From contig NZ_JAUQON010000017.1 of assembly GCF_030580955.1 (NCBI RefSeq), positions 1-64,000 of the forward strand: a stretch of DNA of 64,000 nucleotides, read 5' to 3'. The translations under genes and the position numbers were made by a program. The notes beneath the pieces are model-generated. The model was given only the letters and a program-made list of their open reading frames with translations. It did no database searches and was not told where the DNA came from. Position 1 is the first letter of the stretch, and every line of letters starts with the position of its first letter. Shown here one piece after another: positions 49,163-57,526 of this stretch. The stretch comes from Hymenobacter convexus. Its GTDB lineage: Bacteria; Bacteroidota; Bacteroidia; Cytophagales; Hymenobacteraceae.

Positions 49163-52100
49163 CTAGTGCCGCAGCACCAGGCGGCGCGTCAGCCACTGGC
49201 CCTGGCCCAGGTCGAGGCGCAGCAGGTACACGCCGCTGGGCAGCTCGTGCAGGTCCACGGTCTGGGTGAGCGGGCCGGCGCCCGAGGCCGGCAGCAGCAC
49301 GCGGCCCACCTGCTGGCCCAGCACGTTCAGCACCGTGCCCGTGGTGGCGGCGGGGCGGCCAGCACCGGTCAGCGTGAGCGTAATCACGCCCGTGCTGGGG
49401 TTGGGATAAAGCGAAAGCTCGGCGGCCGGGGCCGCGCCCAGCGTGGCCGAAACCGGGCACGCGGTGCTCGTCACGGTGAGCTGCTGGGTGGCCGTGGCCG
49501 TGCAGCCCTGGGCGTTGGTGGCGGTGTAGGTGATGGTGTAGGTGCCGGGCCCGGTGGTAGTGGCGCTAAACACGCCATTGGACACGCCGGGGCCGCTGTA
49601 GGTGCCGCCGGCCGGGCTGCCCCCACTCAGCGTGAGCGGGCTGGCCGTGGCGCATAGGGTGGTAGCGGGCAGCGTGAGCGTGGTGGCGGGCAGGGCGTTC
49701 ACGGTCACCGTCACGGTGGCCGTGGCGGTGCAGCCGCTGGCGTTGGCCCCGGTCACGGTGTAGGTGGTGGTTTGGGTGGGCGTCACGGTCACGAGCGGGC
49801 CGGTGAGCGTTTGGCCGCCGCCCGTCCAGGTGAAGGTGCCGGCCCCGCTGGCCGAGAGCGTGGCCGACTGCCCGGCGCACACCGCCGCCACGCTGGCCCC
49901 CGCCGTGATGACCGGCACGGGATTCACCGTCACCGTCACGGTAGCCGTGCTGGTGCAGCCGCCGGATGTGGTGCCCGTCACGGTGTAAGTCGTGGTTTGG
50001 GTGGGCGAAACCGTGACCGTGGCGCCGGTCAGCGTCTGGCCTCCGCCGCTGTAGGTGTAAGTGAGGCCGCCGGTGGCGGTGAGGGTGGTGCTTTGCCCGG
50101 CGCAGAGCGTGGGCTGGCTGGCCGTCACGGCCACGTTGGCGCCGGCCGTAAGCGTGACGGTGGTAGTGGCCACCGCCGAGCAGGTGCCGCCGCTGCCCAC
50201 CGTGTTGGTGATGGTGTAGGTGCCGGCCGTGCTGGCCGTCAGGTCGATGGCGCCGGTGGAGGCGTTCAAACTCAGCCCGGTAGTAGAAGTGAACGTGCCA
50301 CTAATGGCCCCGCTAGCCAGCGTGGGCACGGCCGTGCCGCCCCCGAGGCAGTAGGTGGTGTTCGGATACTGGAACGCGGCGCTGGGCGTGGTCGTCAGCG
50401 TGATGTTATTGGTAGTGGTGCTGGCGCAGGGCCCGCTGGTGGTGTACGTCACGGTGTAAGTTCCTGGCGTGGAGGCAGAGGCGTTAATCTGCCCGGTGGT
50501 GGCGCTCACGAAAACCAATCCCGCCGGCGCGGCCGTGAAGGTGCCCGTGGCCGTGCTGCTGAGCGTGGGCGTGGGGTTGCCGGCGGCCGTGCACAGCACG
50601 GCGGCCCCGTAGCTGAAGCCGGCGTTCTGCGTCGGGTTCACCGTGACCACGACGGTAGCCGTGCTCTGGCAGCCGTTGCGGCTGGCCGTGAGGGTGTAGG
50701 TCTGGGTGATGGGCGCGTTGGTGGCATTGGGCAGCGTCACGGTGGGGTTGGCGATGGTAGCGCTACTCAGGCCGGTGGTGGGGCTCCACGAGTACGTTAC
50801 GCCATTTACCGCCGCGGTGCCCAGCTGACCCGCTTGGTTAGGGCACACGCTGATGGCCGGGCCGGGCGTGGCCGTCACGGCCGGGTTCACCGTGACTTGC
50901 GTCGAGCTGGTGCTCACGCAGCCCGAGGCCGACACCACCGTGAGCGTGTAAGTGGTAGTACGCGCCGCGTTGGTGGTGTTGGTGGGGGTGAGGGTGGGCT
51001 GGGCCGCGCTGGTGCTGCTCAGCCCCGTGCTGGGGCTCCAGGAGTAGGTGAGGCCGGCCACGGCGGCCGTGCCCAGCGTGGTGGCCTGCCCGGAGCACAG
51101 CACCTGAGCCGGGCCGGCGTTAGCCGTGGGTGGGTTTTCTACGGTCACCGTCACCTGGCTGGTGCTGGTGCAGCCGTTGCTGGTGCCAGTCACGGTATAA
51201 GTGGTGGTTTGAGTGGGCGAGGCAATGGGGTTGGCCGCAAACGGGTTGTTCAGCCCCGTGGTGGGCGACCATTGGTAGCTCTGCGCGCCGGTGGCCGCCA
51301 GCGTCACCGACGTGCCCGCGCAAATGGACGGCGCGGTCGGGCTCACGCTTACCGCCGGTGTGGCGCGCACGGTCACTGTCACCTGTGCCGTGTTGGTGCA
51401 GCCCGCCGCCGAGGTGGCCGTCACGGTGTAGATGGTAGAAGTAGTAGGCGAGGCCACTGGATTGGCAATGGTGCTGCTACTCAGGCCCGTGCTGGGGCTC
51501 CACGAATACGTGGCGCCGCCCGAGGCCGTGAGCTGCACCGATGAGCCCGAGCAGATGGCCGCGTTGTTGGGCGCGATGTTGACCACTGGCAGCGGGCTCA
51601 CCGCCACCACCACTTGGGCCGATACGGAGCAGCCGTTGGCCGCCGCCGTCACCGTGTAGGTGCCCGAGCGGTTGGTGCCCACGTTGGCAATGCTGGGGTT
51701 GCGCAGCAGCGAGGTGAAGCCCGCCGGGCCGGTCCAGGAGTAGCTGGCGCCGGGCACCAGGCTGGCCGTGAGCAGCAGGTTGTCGCCCACGCACAGCGGG
51801 GTGTTGGCGCTGGCCGTGAGCGTGCCCAGGTTGTTCACGGTCAGGTCGGTACCGTTGTCGGTGCCCACGGTGGCCGGGGCCGAGCCCGTCACCCGAATGC
51901 GGTAGCCCGAGCCCGCCACCGTACCGGCCGGAATCACGCCCTGCACAATGCCGTTGGAGGCGCCCGTGAGGCTGCCGAGGGTCACCGGCGTAGCAAACGA
52001 GCCGCTGGCGTCCGACAGCTCGGCCGTGAACACGTTGCCGCTGTTAAACGGCTGGTCGACGGCATACGGCACCCGCACCGTGGCCCCGGCGCAAAAACTG

Positions 52101-52222
52101 GTGCCGCCCTGCACGGCCTGCGTGGTGATGACGTAGGCCCGGGCCGCGCGCGGCCCGGCCAGCAGCAACAAAAGCAGCGCCACCACCCCGGTGGCAGGCC
52201 GCAAAGCGAGAAATGGCTTCAT
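49163..52222 (-). CDS. Large Ig-like repeat surface protein with T9SS sorting domain
   Basis: The protein has 1019 residues from the ATG at 52222 (MKPFLALRP), with a signal peptide ending near RAARAY; an ATG at 52237 is also possible. The mature part is about ten Ig/PKD-like beta-sandwich repeats of 75-90 residues. Each is marked by an ATVTVTVN-like strand, a Pro-rich join, and IC-x-G-x-S/T-x-x-L-x-A with one Cys per repeat. The last 80 residues are a Por sorting domain (SLYPNPSTGVI...GVYLLRLDLG...RLVLRH). It is likely a surface adhesin or matrix protein. Repeat DNA is very GC-rich and similar between units, so copy number may vary between strains. A terminator-like hairpin lies 27 bases upstream of the start. 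Confidence 0.88.
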   Translation of the reverse strand: MKPFLALRPATGVVALLLLLLAGPRAARAYVITTQAVQGGTSFCAGATVRVPYAVDQPFNSGNVFTAELSDASGSFATPVTLGSLTGASNGIVQGVIPAGTVAGSGYRIRVTGSAPATVGTDNGTDLTVNNLGTLTASANTPLCVGDNLLLTASLVPGASYSWTGPAGFTSLLRNPSIANVGTNRSGTYTVTAAANGCSVSAQVVVAVSPLPVVNIAPNNAAICSGSSVQLTASGGATYSWSPSTGLSSSTIANPVASPTTSTIYTVTATSAAGCTNTAQVTVTVRATPAVSVSPTAPSICAGTSVTLAATGAQSYQWSPTTGLNNPFAANPIASPTQTTTYTVTGTSNGCTSTSQVTVTVENPPTANAGPAQVLCSGQATTLGTAAVAGLTYSWSPSTGLSSTSAAQPTLTPTNTTNAARTTTYTLTVVSASGCVSTSSTQVTVNPAVTATPGPAISVCPNQAGQLGTAAVNGVTYSWSPTTGLSSATIANPTVTLPNATNAPITQTYTLTASRNGCQSTATVVVTVNPTQNAGFSYGAAVLCTAAGNPTPTLSSTATGTFTAAPAGLVFVSATTGQINASASTPGTYTVTYTTSGPCASTTTNNITLTTTPSAAFQYPNTTYCLGGGTAVPTLASGAISGTFTSTTGLSLNASTGAIDLTASTAGTYTITNTVGSGGTCSAVATTTVTLTAGANVAVTASQPTLCAGQSTTLTATGGLTYTYSGGGQTLTGATVTVSPTQTTTYTVTGTTSGGCTSTATVTVTVNPVPVITAGASVAAVCAGQSATLSASGAGTFTWTGGGQTLTGPLVTVTPTQTTTYTVTGANASGCTATATVTVTVNALPATTLTLPATTLCATASPLTLSGGSPAGGTYSGPGVSNGVFSATTTGPGTYTITYTATNAQGCTATATQQLTVTSTACPVSATLGAAPAAELSLYPNPSTGVITLTLTGAGRPAATTGTVLNVLGQQVGRVLLPASGAGPLTQTVDLHELPSGVYLLRLDLGQGQWLTRRLVLRH

Positions 52223-52248
52223 GTACTTGTGTGGCATTCTGAGGTGAT

Positions 52249-52281
52249 AAAAAAAACCGCCAGAGCAAACCCTGCTCTGGC
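52249..52281 (-). terminator. Terminator-like hairpin in the leader of the Ig-repeat gene
   Basis: On the minus strand GCCAGAGCA pairs with TGCTCTGGC around a 5-base loop, then eight T residues follow, ending 26 bases before the ATG. It points toward the gene, so it would stop transcripts from the AT-rich region upstream unless read through. Confidence 0.65.
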
Positions 52282-52440
52282 TGTCTAGATGGGGGTTGCT
52301 ATGGAAAGTTTAACCCGACCCTCAAAATAAAAGCTCAGCATTTTTAAGCTGAACTATTTGCTAATCATGCCATTGCATAGGTGCGCAACATCACCAATGC
52401 AAAGCAAATTCTCTTGCATGAAATCCACATGAGCGCCAGC

Positions 52441-52470
52441 AAAAAAGCCCGCCTTTTGAGGGCGGGCTTT
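52441..52470 (-). terminator. Rho-independent terminator of the DUF6268 gene
   Basis: AAAGCCCGCC pairs with GGCGGGCTTT around a 7-base loop, with a T run on the minus strand, about 60 bases past the stop at 52532. Confidence 0.85.
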
Positions 52471-52531
52471 GCAAAATACATAGCTGAAAAGCAACGGGCA
52501 AGTCGTGCCGGTGCCGGCCGTCGGTGGCCGT

Positions 52532-53653
52532 TTACTTCCGGTTGCGCTCGGCCTTTTGCAGCAGCTTCTTGGGCGGCACGATGAACAAGTCCAGGCTGGC
52601 GTAGGGCGTGCTGCCGAACTGGCTGTTGATGATGCGGTCGCGGGTGCTGTTGGTGCGGTCGAAGGCGTTGAACTGGTAGTTGTAGCGGTAGCCGGCCTCG
52701 ATGCCGGTCCAGAGGAAGGACAGCAGTTCGTGCTCGTAGCGGAGGCGGAATTTCAGGTCAATCTGGCGCAGCTCCAGCGAGCGGACGGTGGGGTTGTTGG
52801 GTGTGGCAAAGGTGTTGCGCAGCTTGATGTTGTAGTTGTTGCTGGCCACCTCGTAGCCGGCAAACAGCAAGGAGGTGGGCGAGAGGTTGCGCCGCAGCAG
52901 CACCCGGGCCGGAAACAGCGCCTCCACGCCCCAGCGCGGGTTGAACGTGCGGTTGTAGACAATGACGGGGTAGATGCTCTGCCGGCCCAGGTTGTAGCCC
53001 AGCTGCACCCCTATGCCCCAGGCAAACGTGGGGCTCCGCTTCCAGCCGTAGATAAACTCGGAGGTGACCTTGAGGTAGTCTGTAACATTCAACTCGTTCG
53101 AGGCGTAGTCGCCGTTAAGCTCGCCTTTGGTGCGGAAAATGTACCAGTGCACGGCATCGACAGGACGGATAACGGCCAGCTGCGTCCCGATGATGGTGAG
53201 CGCCTTATTTTCGATATTGCCATAAAGGCTGTAGGGTGCGCTAGCAGCCGGTTCCTGGAATTGAAACTCCTGACGGTCATAGTTCAGGCCCAGCACCAGC
53301 TTTAGATGCGGATGATTGAGCAACGGCGCATAGGCCTTGATGACGAGGTTTGCGTTTTTGCTAACCGTGGTATTATAGTCCGGTATCCTGGGCGTGACCG
53401 AAGTCAAATCGCCCACAAGGGTGCTTTTTAGGCTGAAATTGCCCGGAATCCGCTCGTATTTCACAATCAGGCCCTTGCTGGGACCCATGCCCACTACCTG
53501 GGAGTTGGCAAAGGTCTGGGCGTCGGTGCGGCCCAGGCCGGTGCTGTCGTAGGGGGCCGGCGGCGGGTAAACCGGTATGTCCTGGGCGGCGGCGGTACGG
53601 GCCAGGCCGAACAGCCCGAATAGCAAAAAGCGAAGCGGAAAAGGTGGGCGCAT
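52532..53653 (-). CDS. DUF6268-type outer membrane beta-barrel protein
   Basis: The protein has 373 residues with a signal peptide ending at TAAAQD. A Pro-rich start is followed by long alternating strands typical of an outer membrane barrel (LKLVLGLNYDRQEF, WGIGVQLGYNLG, SLLFAGYEVASNNYNI). The chain closes with the strand ASLDLFIVPPKKLLQ and a basic tail, and the pattern matches the DUF6268 group. The function is unknown. It is a single gene with its own terminator, facing away from the Ig-repeat gene by only a short leader region, and lies downstream of hflX on the same strand. Confidence 0.8.
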   Translation of the reverse strand: MRPPFPLRFLLFGLFGLARTAAAQDIPVYPPPAPYDSTGLGRTDAQTFANSQVVGMGPSKGLIVKYERIPGNFSLKSTLVGDLTSVTPRIPDYNTTVSKNANLVIKAYAPLLNHPHLKLVLGLNYDRQEFQFQEPAASAPYSLYGNIENKALTIIGTQLAVIRPVDAVHWYIFRTKGELNGDYASNELNVTDYLKVTSEFIYGWKRSPTFAWGIGVQLGYNLGRQSIYPVIVYNRTFNPRWGVEALFPARVLLRRNLSPTSLLFAGYEVASNNYNIKLRNTFATPNNPTVRSLELRQIDLKFRLRYEHELLSFLWTGIEAGYRYNYQFNAFDRTNSTRDRIINSQFGSTPYASLDLFIVPPKKLLQKAERNRK

Positions 53654-53764
53654 AAAGCAAAGGGCTATACCTGATAAGCATAGCCCTTGCCCTTACGAAA
53701 AACTTCATCAAACAGTCATCAAAACGGCCTGTGGGCAACAATTTGATGATGTTGGCTGATGGTC

Positions 53765-55096
53765 TTATTCCTGCCCGTAGCCCGCGCTCTGATAAGGGTA
53801 GCGCTGCTGGTGCAGAGCGGCCACGCGCTTGGAAATCAGCTCGCGCAGCTCTTCCAGGTTGGTGCGCTCCTGGGCCGAGATGAAGACCACCGGGTCGTGC
53901 AGCTTGGCCATGTAGGTGGCCTGCAGCTGGGCCAGCGGCGGGCGCGGCGTGGTGCCGTCGTCCTCGGCATCGAGCACTTCGCCGAAGGGGTCGTGCTGGG
54001 CATCGTCGGGTTTGTACTGGTCTATTTTGTTGAACACCAGCAGCATCGGCTTATCGGCCGCGCCAATGTCGGCCAGCGTGTCGTTCACCACCTGAATCTG
54101 CTCCTCGAAACCGGGGTGCGAAATATCCACCACGTGCAGCAGTAAATCGGCTTCGCGAATCTCATCGAGCGTGCTCTTGAAGCTCTCAATGAGCTTGGTG
54201 GGCAGCTTGCGAATGAACCCGACCGTATCAGACAACAGGAAGGGGTGGCCGTCGAGCACCACCTTACGCGTGGTGGCATCCACGGTGGCGAAAAGCTTGT
54301 TTTCGGCGAAGACTTCGGCCTTGCCCAGCACATTCATCAGCGTGCTTTTGCCCACGTTGGTGTAGCCCACCAGCGCCACCCGAATGCTGCCGCCACGGGT
54401 TTTGCGCTGGGTATGGGCCTGCTTGTCGAGGTCTTCGAGCTTCTCTTTGAGGAAGGCAATCCGGTCGCGCACAATGCGGCGGTCGGTTTCAATTTCCGTT
54501 TCGCCGGGGCCCTTCATGCCCACGCCGCCGCGCTGCTTGTCCAAGTGAGTCCAGAGGCCGGTGAGGCGGGGCAGCAGGTACTGGTACTGGGCCAGCTCCA
54601 CCTGCGTGCGCGAGGTGGCCGACTTGGCCCGCAACGCGAAAATATCGAGGATGAGTAGCGAGCGGTCCACAATTTTCACCAGCAGTTCGGCCTCCAAGTT
54701 GCGGAGCTGGGAAGGGGAGAGGTCATCATCGAATACCACCATGCTGCTGCCCTCGTGCTGCACGTAGGCCTTGATTTCGGCCAGCTTGCCCTCGCCCACA
54801 TAGGTGCGAATGTCGGGTTTTTCGAGGCGCTGCACGAAGCGCTTGGTGGCGGTGGCGCCGGCGGTTTCAATCAGAAACGCCAGCTCGTTGAGGTATTCAG
54901 TGGTTTGGGCTTCGGACTGCCGGCGCGGAGGCACCGAAACCAGCACGGCGGTTTCCTGCTCTTTGGCGGTTTCGTAGGTGCCGTTGGCGGCGGCTTTCAG
55001 CAGAATGCGGCCGGCCCGGCCCTTCACGTTGTCGGTGGCCCCGACGTGGCGGGTGCTGTTGCCGGGCTTGCGGCCGCCGGATTGGGAAGTTGCCAT
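53765..55096 (-). CDS. hflX: GTPase HflX
   Basis: The protein has 443 residues. The N-terminal HflX-type nucleotide-binding subdomain (TYVGEGKLAEIK, VVFDDDLSPSQ, ILDIFALRAKS) and the helical linker (KGPGETEIETDRR) are both present. The Ras-like G domain has G1 GYTNVGKST, G3 DTVGFI and G4 NKID. HflX binds the 50S subunit and rescues or splits stalled ribosomes, particularly under heat stress. The N-terminus has about 40 extra residues rich in Gly and Asn before the conserved part. The ATG at 55096 is the only good start. It is upstream of the DUF6268 gene on the same strand, 111 bases apart. Confidence 0.93.
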   Translation of the reverse strand: MATSQSGGRKPGNSTRHVGATDNVKGRAGRILLKAAANGTYETAKEQETAVLVSVPPRRQSEAQTTEYLNELAFLIETAGATATKRFVQRLEKPDIRTYVGEGKLAEIKAYVQHEGSSMVVFDDDLSPSQLRNLEAELLVKIVDRSLLILDIFALRAKSATSRTQVELAQYQYLLPRLTGLWTHLDKQRGGVGMKGPGETEIETDRRIVRDRIAFLKEKLEDLDKQAHTQRKTRGGSIRVALVGYTNVGKSTLMNVLGKAEVFAENKLFATVDATTRKVVLDGHPFLLSDTVGFIRKLPTKLIESFKSTLDEIREADLLLHVVDISHPGFEEQIQVVNDTLADIGAADKPMLLVFNKIDQYKPDDAQHDPFGEVLDAEDDGTTPRPPLAQLQATYMAKLHDPVVFISAQERTNLEELRELISKRVAALHQQRYPYQSAGYGQE

Positions 55097-55169
55097 AGGA
55101 ATGGTTTGTAATCGGTATTGGATGGGTCAGAAGAAGCTAAACGCAAATCCGACCAATTTGACTAAAAGA

Positions 55170-55282
55170 ACGTCATGCTTCATCTGGCGTCCGCGAAGTC
55201 GAAGCATCCCTACTGTGCAACTAATCCCAATCGTCAGGAATAATATTGCGGTAGAGATGCTTCGACTGCGCTCAGCATGACG
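55170..55282. repeat. REP/BIME-like palindromic repeat, long form, copy 7 (decayed left arm)
   Basis: CGTCATGCT and AGCATGACG close the element. The left arm has an extra segment (TCATCTGGCGTCCGCG) in place of GAGCGCAG, so its inner pairing is disturbed, unlike in the other copies. Confidence 0.75.
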
Positions 55283-55304
55283 AATGCGGGTTTAAGCGTC
55301 CCGG

Positions 55305-55592
55305 CTACTTCAGCGTCAGCGAGTAGGCCACTACCTGCTGCACCTCGGCCGGCGTGAGCACCTTTTCAAAGGCCGGCATCTTGCCCATGCCTTTCGTTAC
55401 CATGTAAGTGCGGCCGAAAGCGTTGAGGTTGCTTTTGGTGAGGTCGTGGGCGCCGTTGGCGCCTTTCTTGCCGTTGGCACCGTGGCAGCGCGCACAGTTT
55501 TTCTGGAACAGGGCCTGGCCGGGCAGCAGCGGCGGGCCCGCCTGGGCCAGCAGGGGCAGCGCCAAAAGAAGTAGCGTGAAACGAAACAGCAT
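55305..55592 (-). CDS. Small c-type cytochrome
   Basis: The protein has 95 residues from the ATG at 55592 (MLFRFTLLL), with a signal peptide ending at LLAQAGP; a longer open frame to 55739 lacks a plausible leader. The heme attachment site is CARCH (Cys33, Cys36, His37) and the likely axial Met lies in GKMPAF, as in single-heme class I cytochromes. It would carry electrons in the periplasm, perhaps to a terminal oxidase. A Gly/Lys-rich stretch follows the CxxCH. It is divergent from the glycosyltransferase gene and not next to respiratory genes. Confidence 0.9.
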   Translation of the reverse strand: MLFRFTLLLLALPLLAQAGPPLLPGQALFQKNCARCHGANGKKGANGAHDLTKSNLNAFGRTYMVTKGMGKMPAFEKVLTPAEVQQVVAYSLTLK

Positions 55593-55750
55593 AACGGGGC
55601 TAACACAAAATCGAGCCACAAAGTACCGGCTTAAAGGTGAAATGGGGCGGCGGTGCAATGCCGGGTGTTGGAATGAACGGGCGCGGGTAAAATCCGTAAG
55701 GCCGACCTTTGCCCCCGAACTCACCATTTCACCCCTCACTGCTCCCCGTT

Positions 55751-56863
55751 TTGCGCGTCGCCCTCGTCATCAATACCAGCTGGAATATTTGGAATTTTCG
55801 GGCCAGCCTCGTGCGGGCCCTGCAGGCCGCCGGCCACGAGGTGCTGGCCATTGCGCCCCCCGATGACTATTCGGCGCGCCTCGAAACCGAGCTGGGCTGC
55901 CGCTTCGTGCCCATCCTGATGGAAAACAAGGGCACCAACCCGGTGAAAGACGCCGCCCTCACGCGCCGCTTCTACCAGATTTACAAGCGCGAAAAGCCCG
56001 ACGTGGTGCTGCACTACACCATCAAGCCCAACATCTACGGCAGCATCGCGGCCAAGCTGGCCGGCATTCCTAGCATCAACAACGTGAGCGGGCTGGGCAC
56101 GGTATTCATCATCAAAAACTTCGTGAGCAAGGTGGCGCTGGGCCTCTACCGCTTCGCTTTCCGCTTTCCGGCCAAAATATTTTTCCAGAACGGCGACGAC
56201 CGCCAGCTCTTTCTCGACAACGGCCTCGTGCGCAAGGAAATAACCGACCTGCTGCCCGGCTCCGGCGTGGCCACCGACCGGTTTCGGCCCGCCGCGCAGT
56301 TCACCCGCAACCAGCCCTTCGTGTTTCTGATGGTGGCGCGGGTGCTCTATGAAAAGGGCGTGGTGGAATACTTCGAAGCGGCCAAAGCCATTCGTGAGGC
56401 CGTGCCGGGTACCCGCGTTCAGCTCTTGGGCGGGCTTGATGAGGCCGGCGGCGTGGGCGTGCCCCGCGCCACGTTTGAAGAGTGGCTGAAAAGTGGCGAC
56501 ATTGAGTACCTGGGCCGCTCCGACGATGTGGCCGCCCACATCCACCAGGCCGATTGCGTGGTGCTGCCCAGCTACCGCGAAGGCACGCCCAAAACCCTGC
56601 TCGAAGCCGCTGCCTGCGGCAAGCCCCTGGTGACCACCGACGTGCCCGGCTGCCGCGAAACCGTGGTGGACGGCCGCAACGGCTACCTCTGCCAGGTGCG
56701 CAGCGGCGAAGACCTGGCCGCCAAAATGCTGCAGGTGCTGCGCCTGAGCGACGCCGACCTGCAGGGCATGGGCCAGAACAGCCGCTACCTCGCCGAAACC
56801 AAATTCGACGAAAAGCTGGTGCTCAACAAGTACCTCGCGGCCGTGGCCGAGGTGAAAAAATAA
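55751..56863 (+). CDS. Glycosyltransferase family 4
   Basis: The protein has 370 residues when begun at TTG 55751, so that the conserved RVALVINTSWNIWNFR strand is at the N-terminus; the TTG at 55709 would add 14 Pro/Ser-rich residues. It is a GT-B fold enzyme with the donor-side motif EGTPKTLLEAAACGKP and the ..PGSGV.T.RF.. loop typical of UDP-sugar or dTDP-sugar transferases of lipid-linked glycan assembly. It lacks a signal peptide and would act at the inner face of the membrane. RfbC follows 39 bases later, so the pair probably belongs to surface polysaccharide or O-antigen synthesis. The acceptor and sugar are unknown. Confidence 0.88.
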   Translation: MRVALVINTSWNIWNFRASLVRALQAAGHEVLAIAPPDDYSARLETELGCRFVPILMENKGTNPVKDAALTRRFYQIYKREKPDVVLHYTIKPNIYGSIAAKLAGIPSINNVSGLGTVFIIKNFVSKVALGLYRFAFRFPAKIFFQNGDDRQLFLDNGLVRKEITDLLPGSGVATDRFRPAAQFTRNQPFVFLMVARVLYEKGVVEYFEAAKAIREAVPGTRVQLLGGLDEAGGVGVPRATFEEWLKSGDIEYLGRSDDVAAHIHQADCVVLPSYREGTPKTLLEAAACGKPLVTTDVPGCRETVVDGRNGYLCQVRSGEDLAAKMLQVLRLSDADLQGMGQNSRYLAETKFDEKLVLNKYLAAVAEVKK

Positions 56864-56889
56864 CGCCGGTGTTGCCCGCCTCACCCGCC

Positions 56890-56897
56890 TAACTTTG
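56890..56897 (+). promoter_or_regulatory. -7 box directly before rfbC
   Basis: A perfect TAACTTTG ends five bases before the rfbC ATG at 56903, so rfbC may have its own leaderless transcript in addition to read-through from the GT4 gene. Confidence 0.45.
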
Positions 56898-56902
56898 CAC
56901 CG

Positions 56903-57451
56903 ATGCAAGCAAAATCCCACGCCCTGCCGGGCCTCATCGAATTTATTCCCCGCCTGTTTGGCGACCCGCGCGGGGTGTTTTACGAAACCTATAGCGCCCG
57001 CCTGATGCAGGAACTGGGCCTGCCCGCCCACCTGGAGTGGGTGCAGGACAACCAATCCAAGTCGCAGCCGGGCGTGGTGCGTGGCCTGCATTTCCAGCGC
57101 CCGCCCCACGCCCAGGCCAAGCTGGTACGCGTGGCCCACGGCAGCGCCCTCGACGTGGTGGTGGACATCCGCCGCGACTCGCCCACCTTCGGCCAGCACG
57201 CCACCGTGGAGCTGAGCGCCGCCCTCGGCAACATCCTGTTTGTGCCCATCGGCTTCGCCCACGGCTTCGTGGCGCTGGAAGAAGACACGCTCTTTCTCTA
57301 CAAATGCTCCGATTATTACGCCCCCGCCGCTGAAGGCGGCTTGCTCTGGAACGACCCGGCTCTGAACATCAACTGGGGGGTGGCCGAAGCCATCATCTCG
57401 CCTAAAGACGCCGTGCTGCCTACGCTGGCGGAGCTGGATAGCCCATTTTAA
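56903..57451 (+). CDS. rfbC: dTDP-4-dehydrorhamnose 3,5-epimerase
   Basis: The protein has 182 residues, the usual length for a cupin-fold RmlC. Motifs are DPRGVFYETY near the start, the active-site His in RGLHFQRPPHAQAKL, SALDVVVDIR, FVPIGFAHGFVALEED and the aromatic/Tyr region LYKCSDYYAP. It converts dTDP-4-keto-6-deoxyglucose to dTDP-4-keto-rhamnose in dTDP-rhamnose synthesis. The other rml genes are not in this window. It follows a GT4 gene by 39 bases, and a short hairpin repeat separates it from murF, which is convergent. Confidence 0.94.
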   Translation: MQAKSHALPGLIEFIPRLFGDPRGVFYETYSARLMQELGLPAHLEWVQDNQSKSQPGVVRGLHFQRPPHAQAKLVRVAHGSALDVVVDIRRDSPTFGQHATVELSAALGNILFVPIGFAHGFVALEEDTLFLYKCSDYYAPAAEGGLLWNDPALNINWGVAEAIISPKDAVLPTLAELDSPF

Positions 57452-57470
57452 CGGGTAGACAAGGGATAAA

Positions 57471-57510
57471 AAGCCCGTCATGCTGAGCGCAGCCGAAGCA
57501 TGACGGGCTT
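57471..57510. repeat. REP-like hairpin, short form
   Basis: AAGCCCGTCATGCT pairs with AGCATGACGGGCTT around GAGCGCAGCCGA, between the convergent ends of rfbC and murF. It is the single-unit form of the long repeats and can act as a bidirectional terminator. Confidence 0.85.
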
Positions 57511-57526
57511 AATTTTTATTCACCCC

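Noticed and set aside
49163..52222. The highly repeated GC-rich DNA considered as a CRISPR or tandem-repeat array
   Set aside because: Units are 75-90 codons, encode Ig-like domains in frame and carry no fixed spacer pattern.
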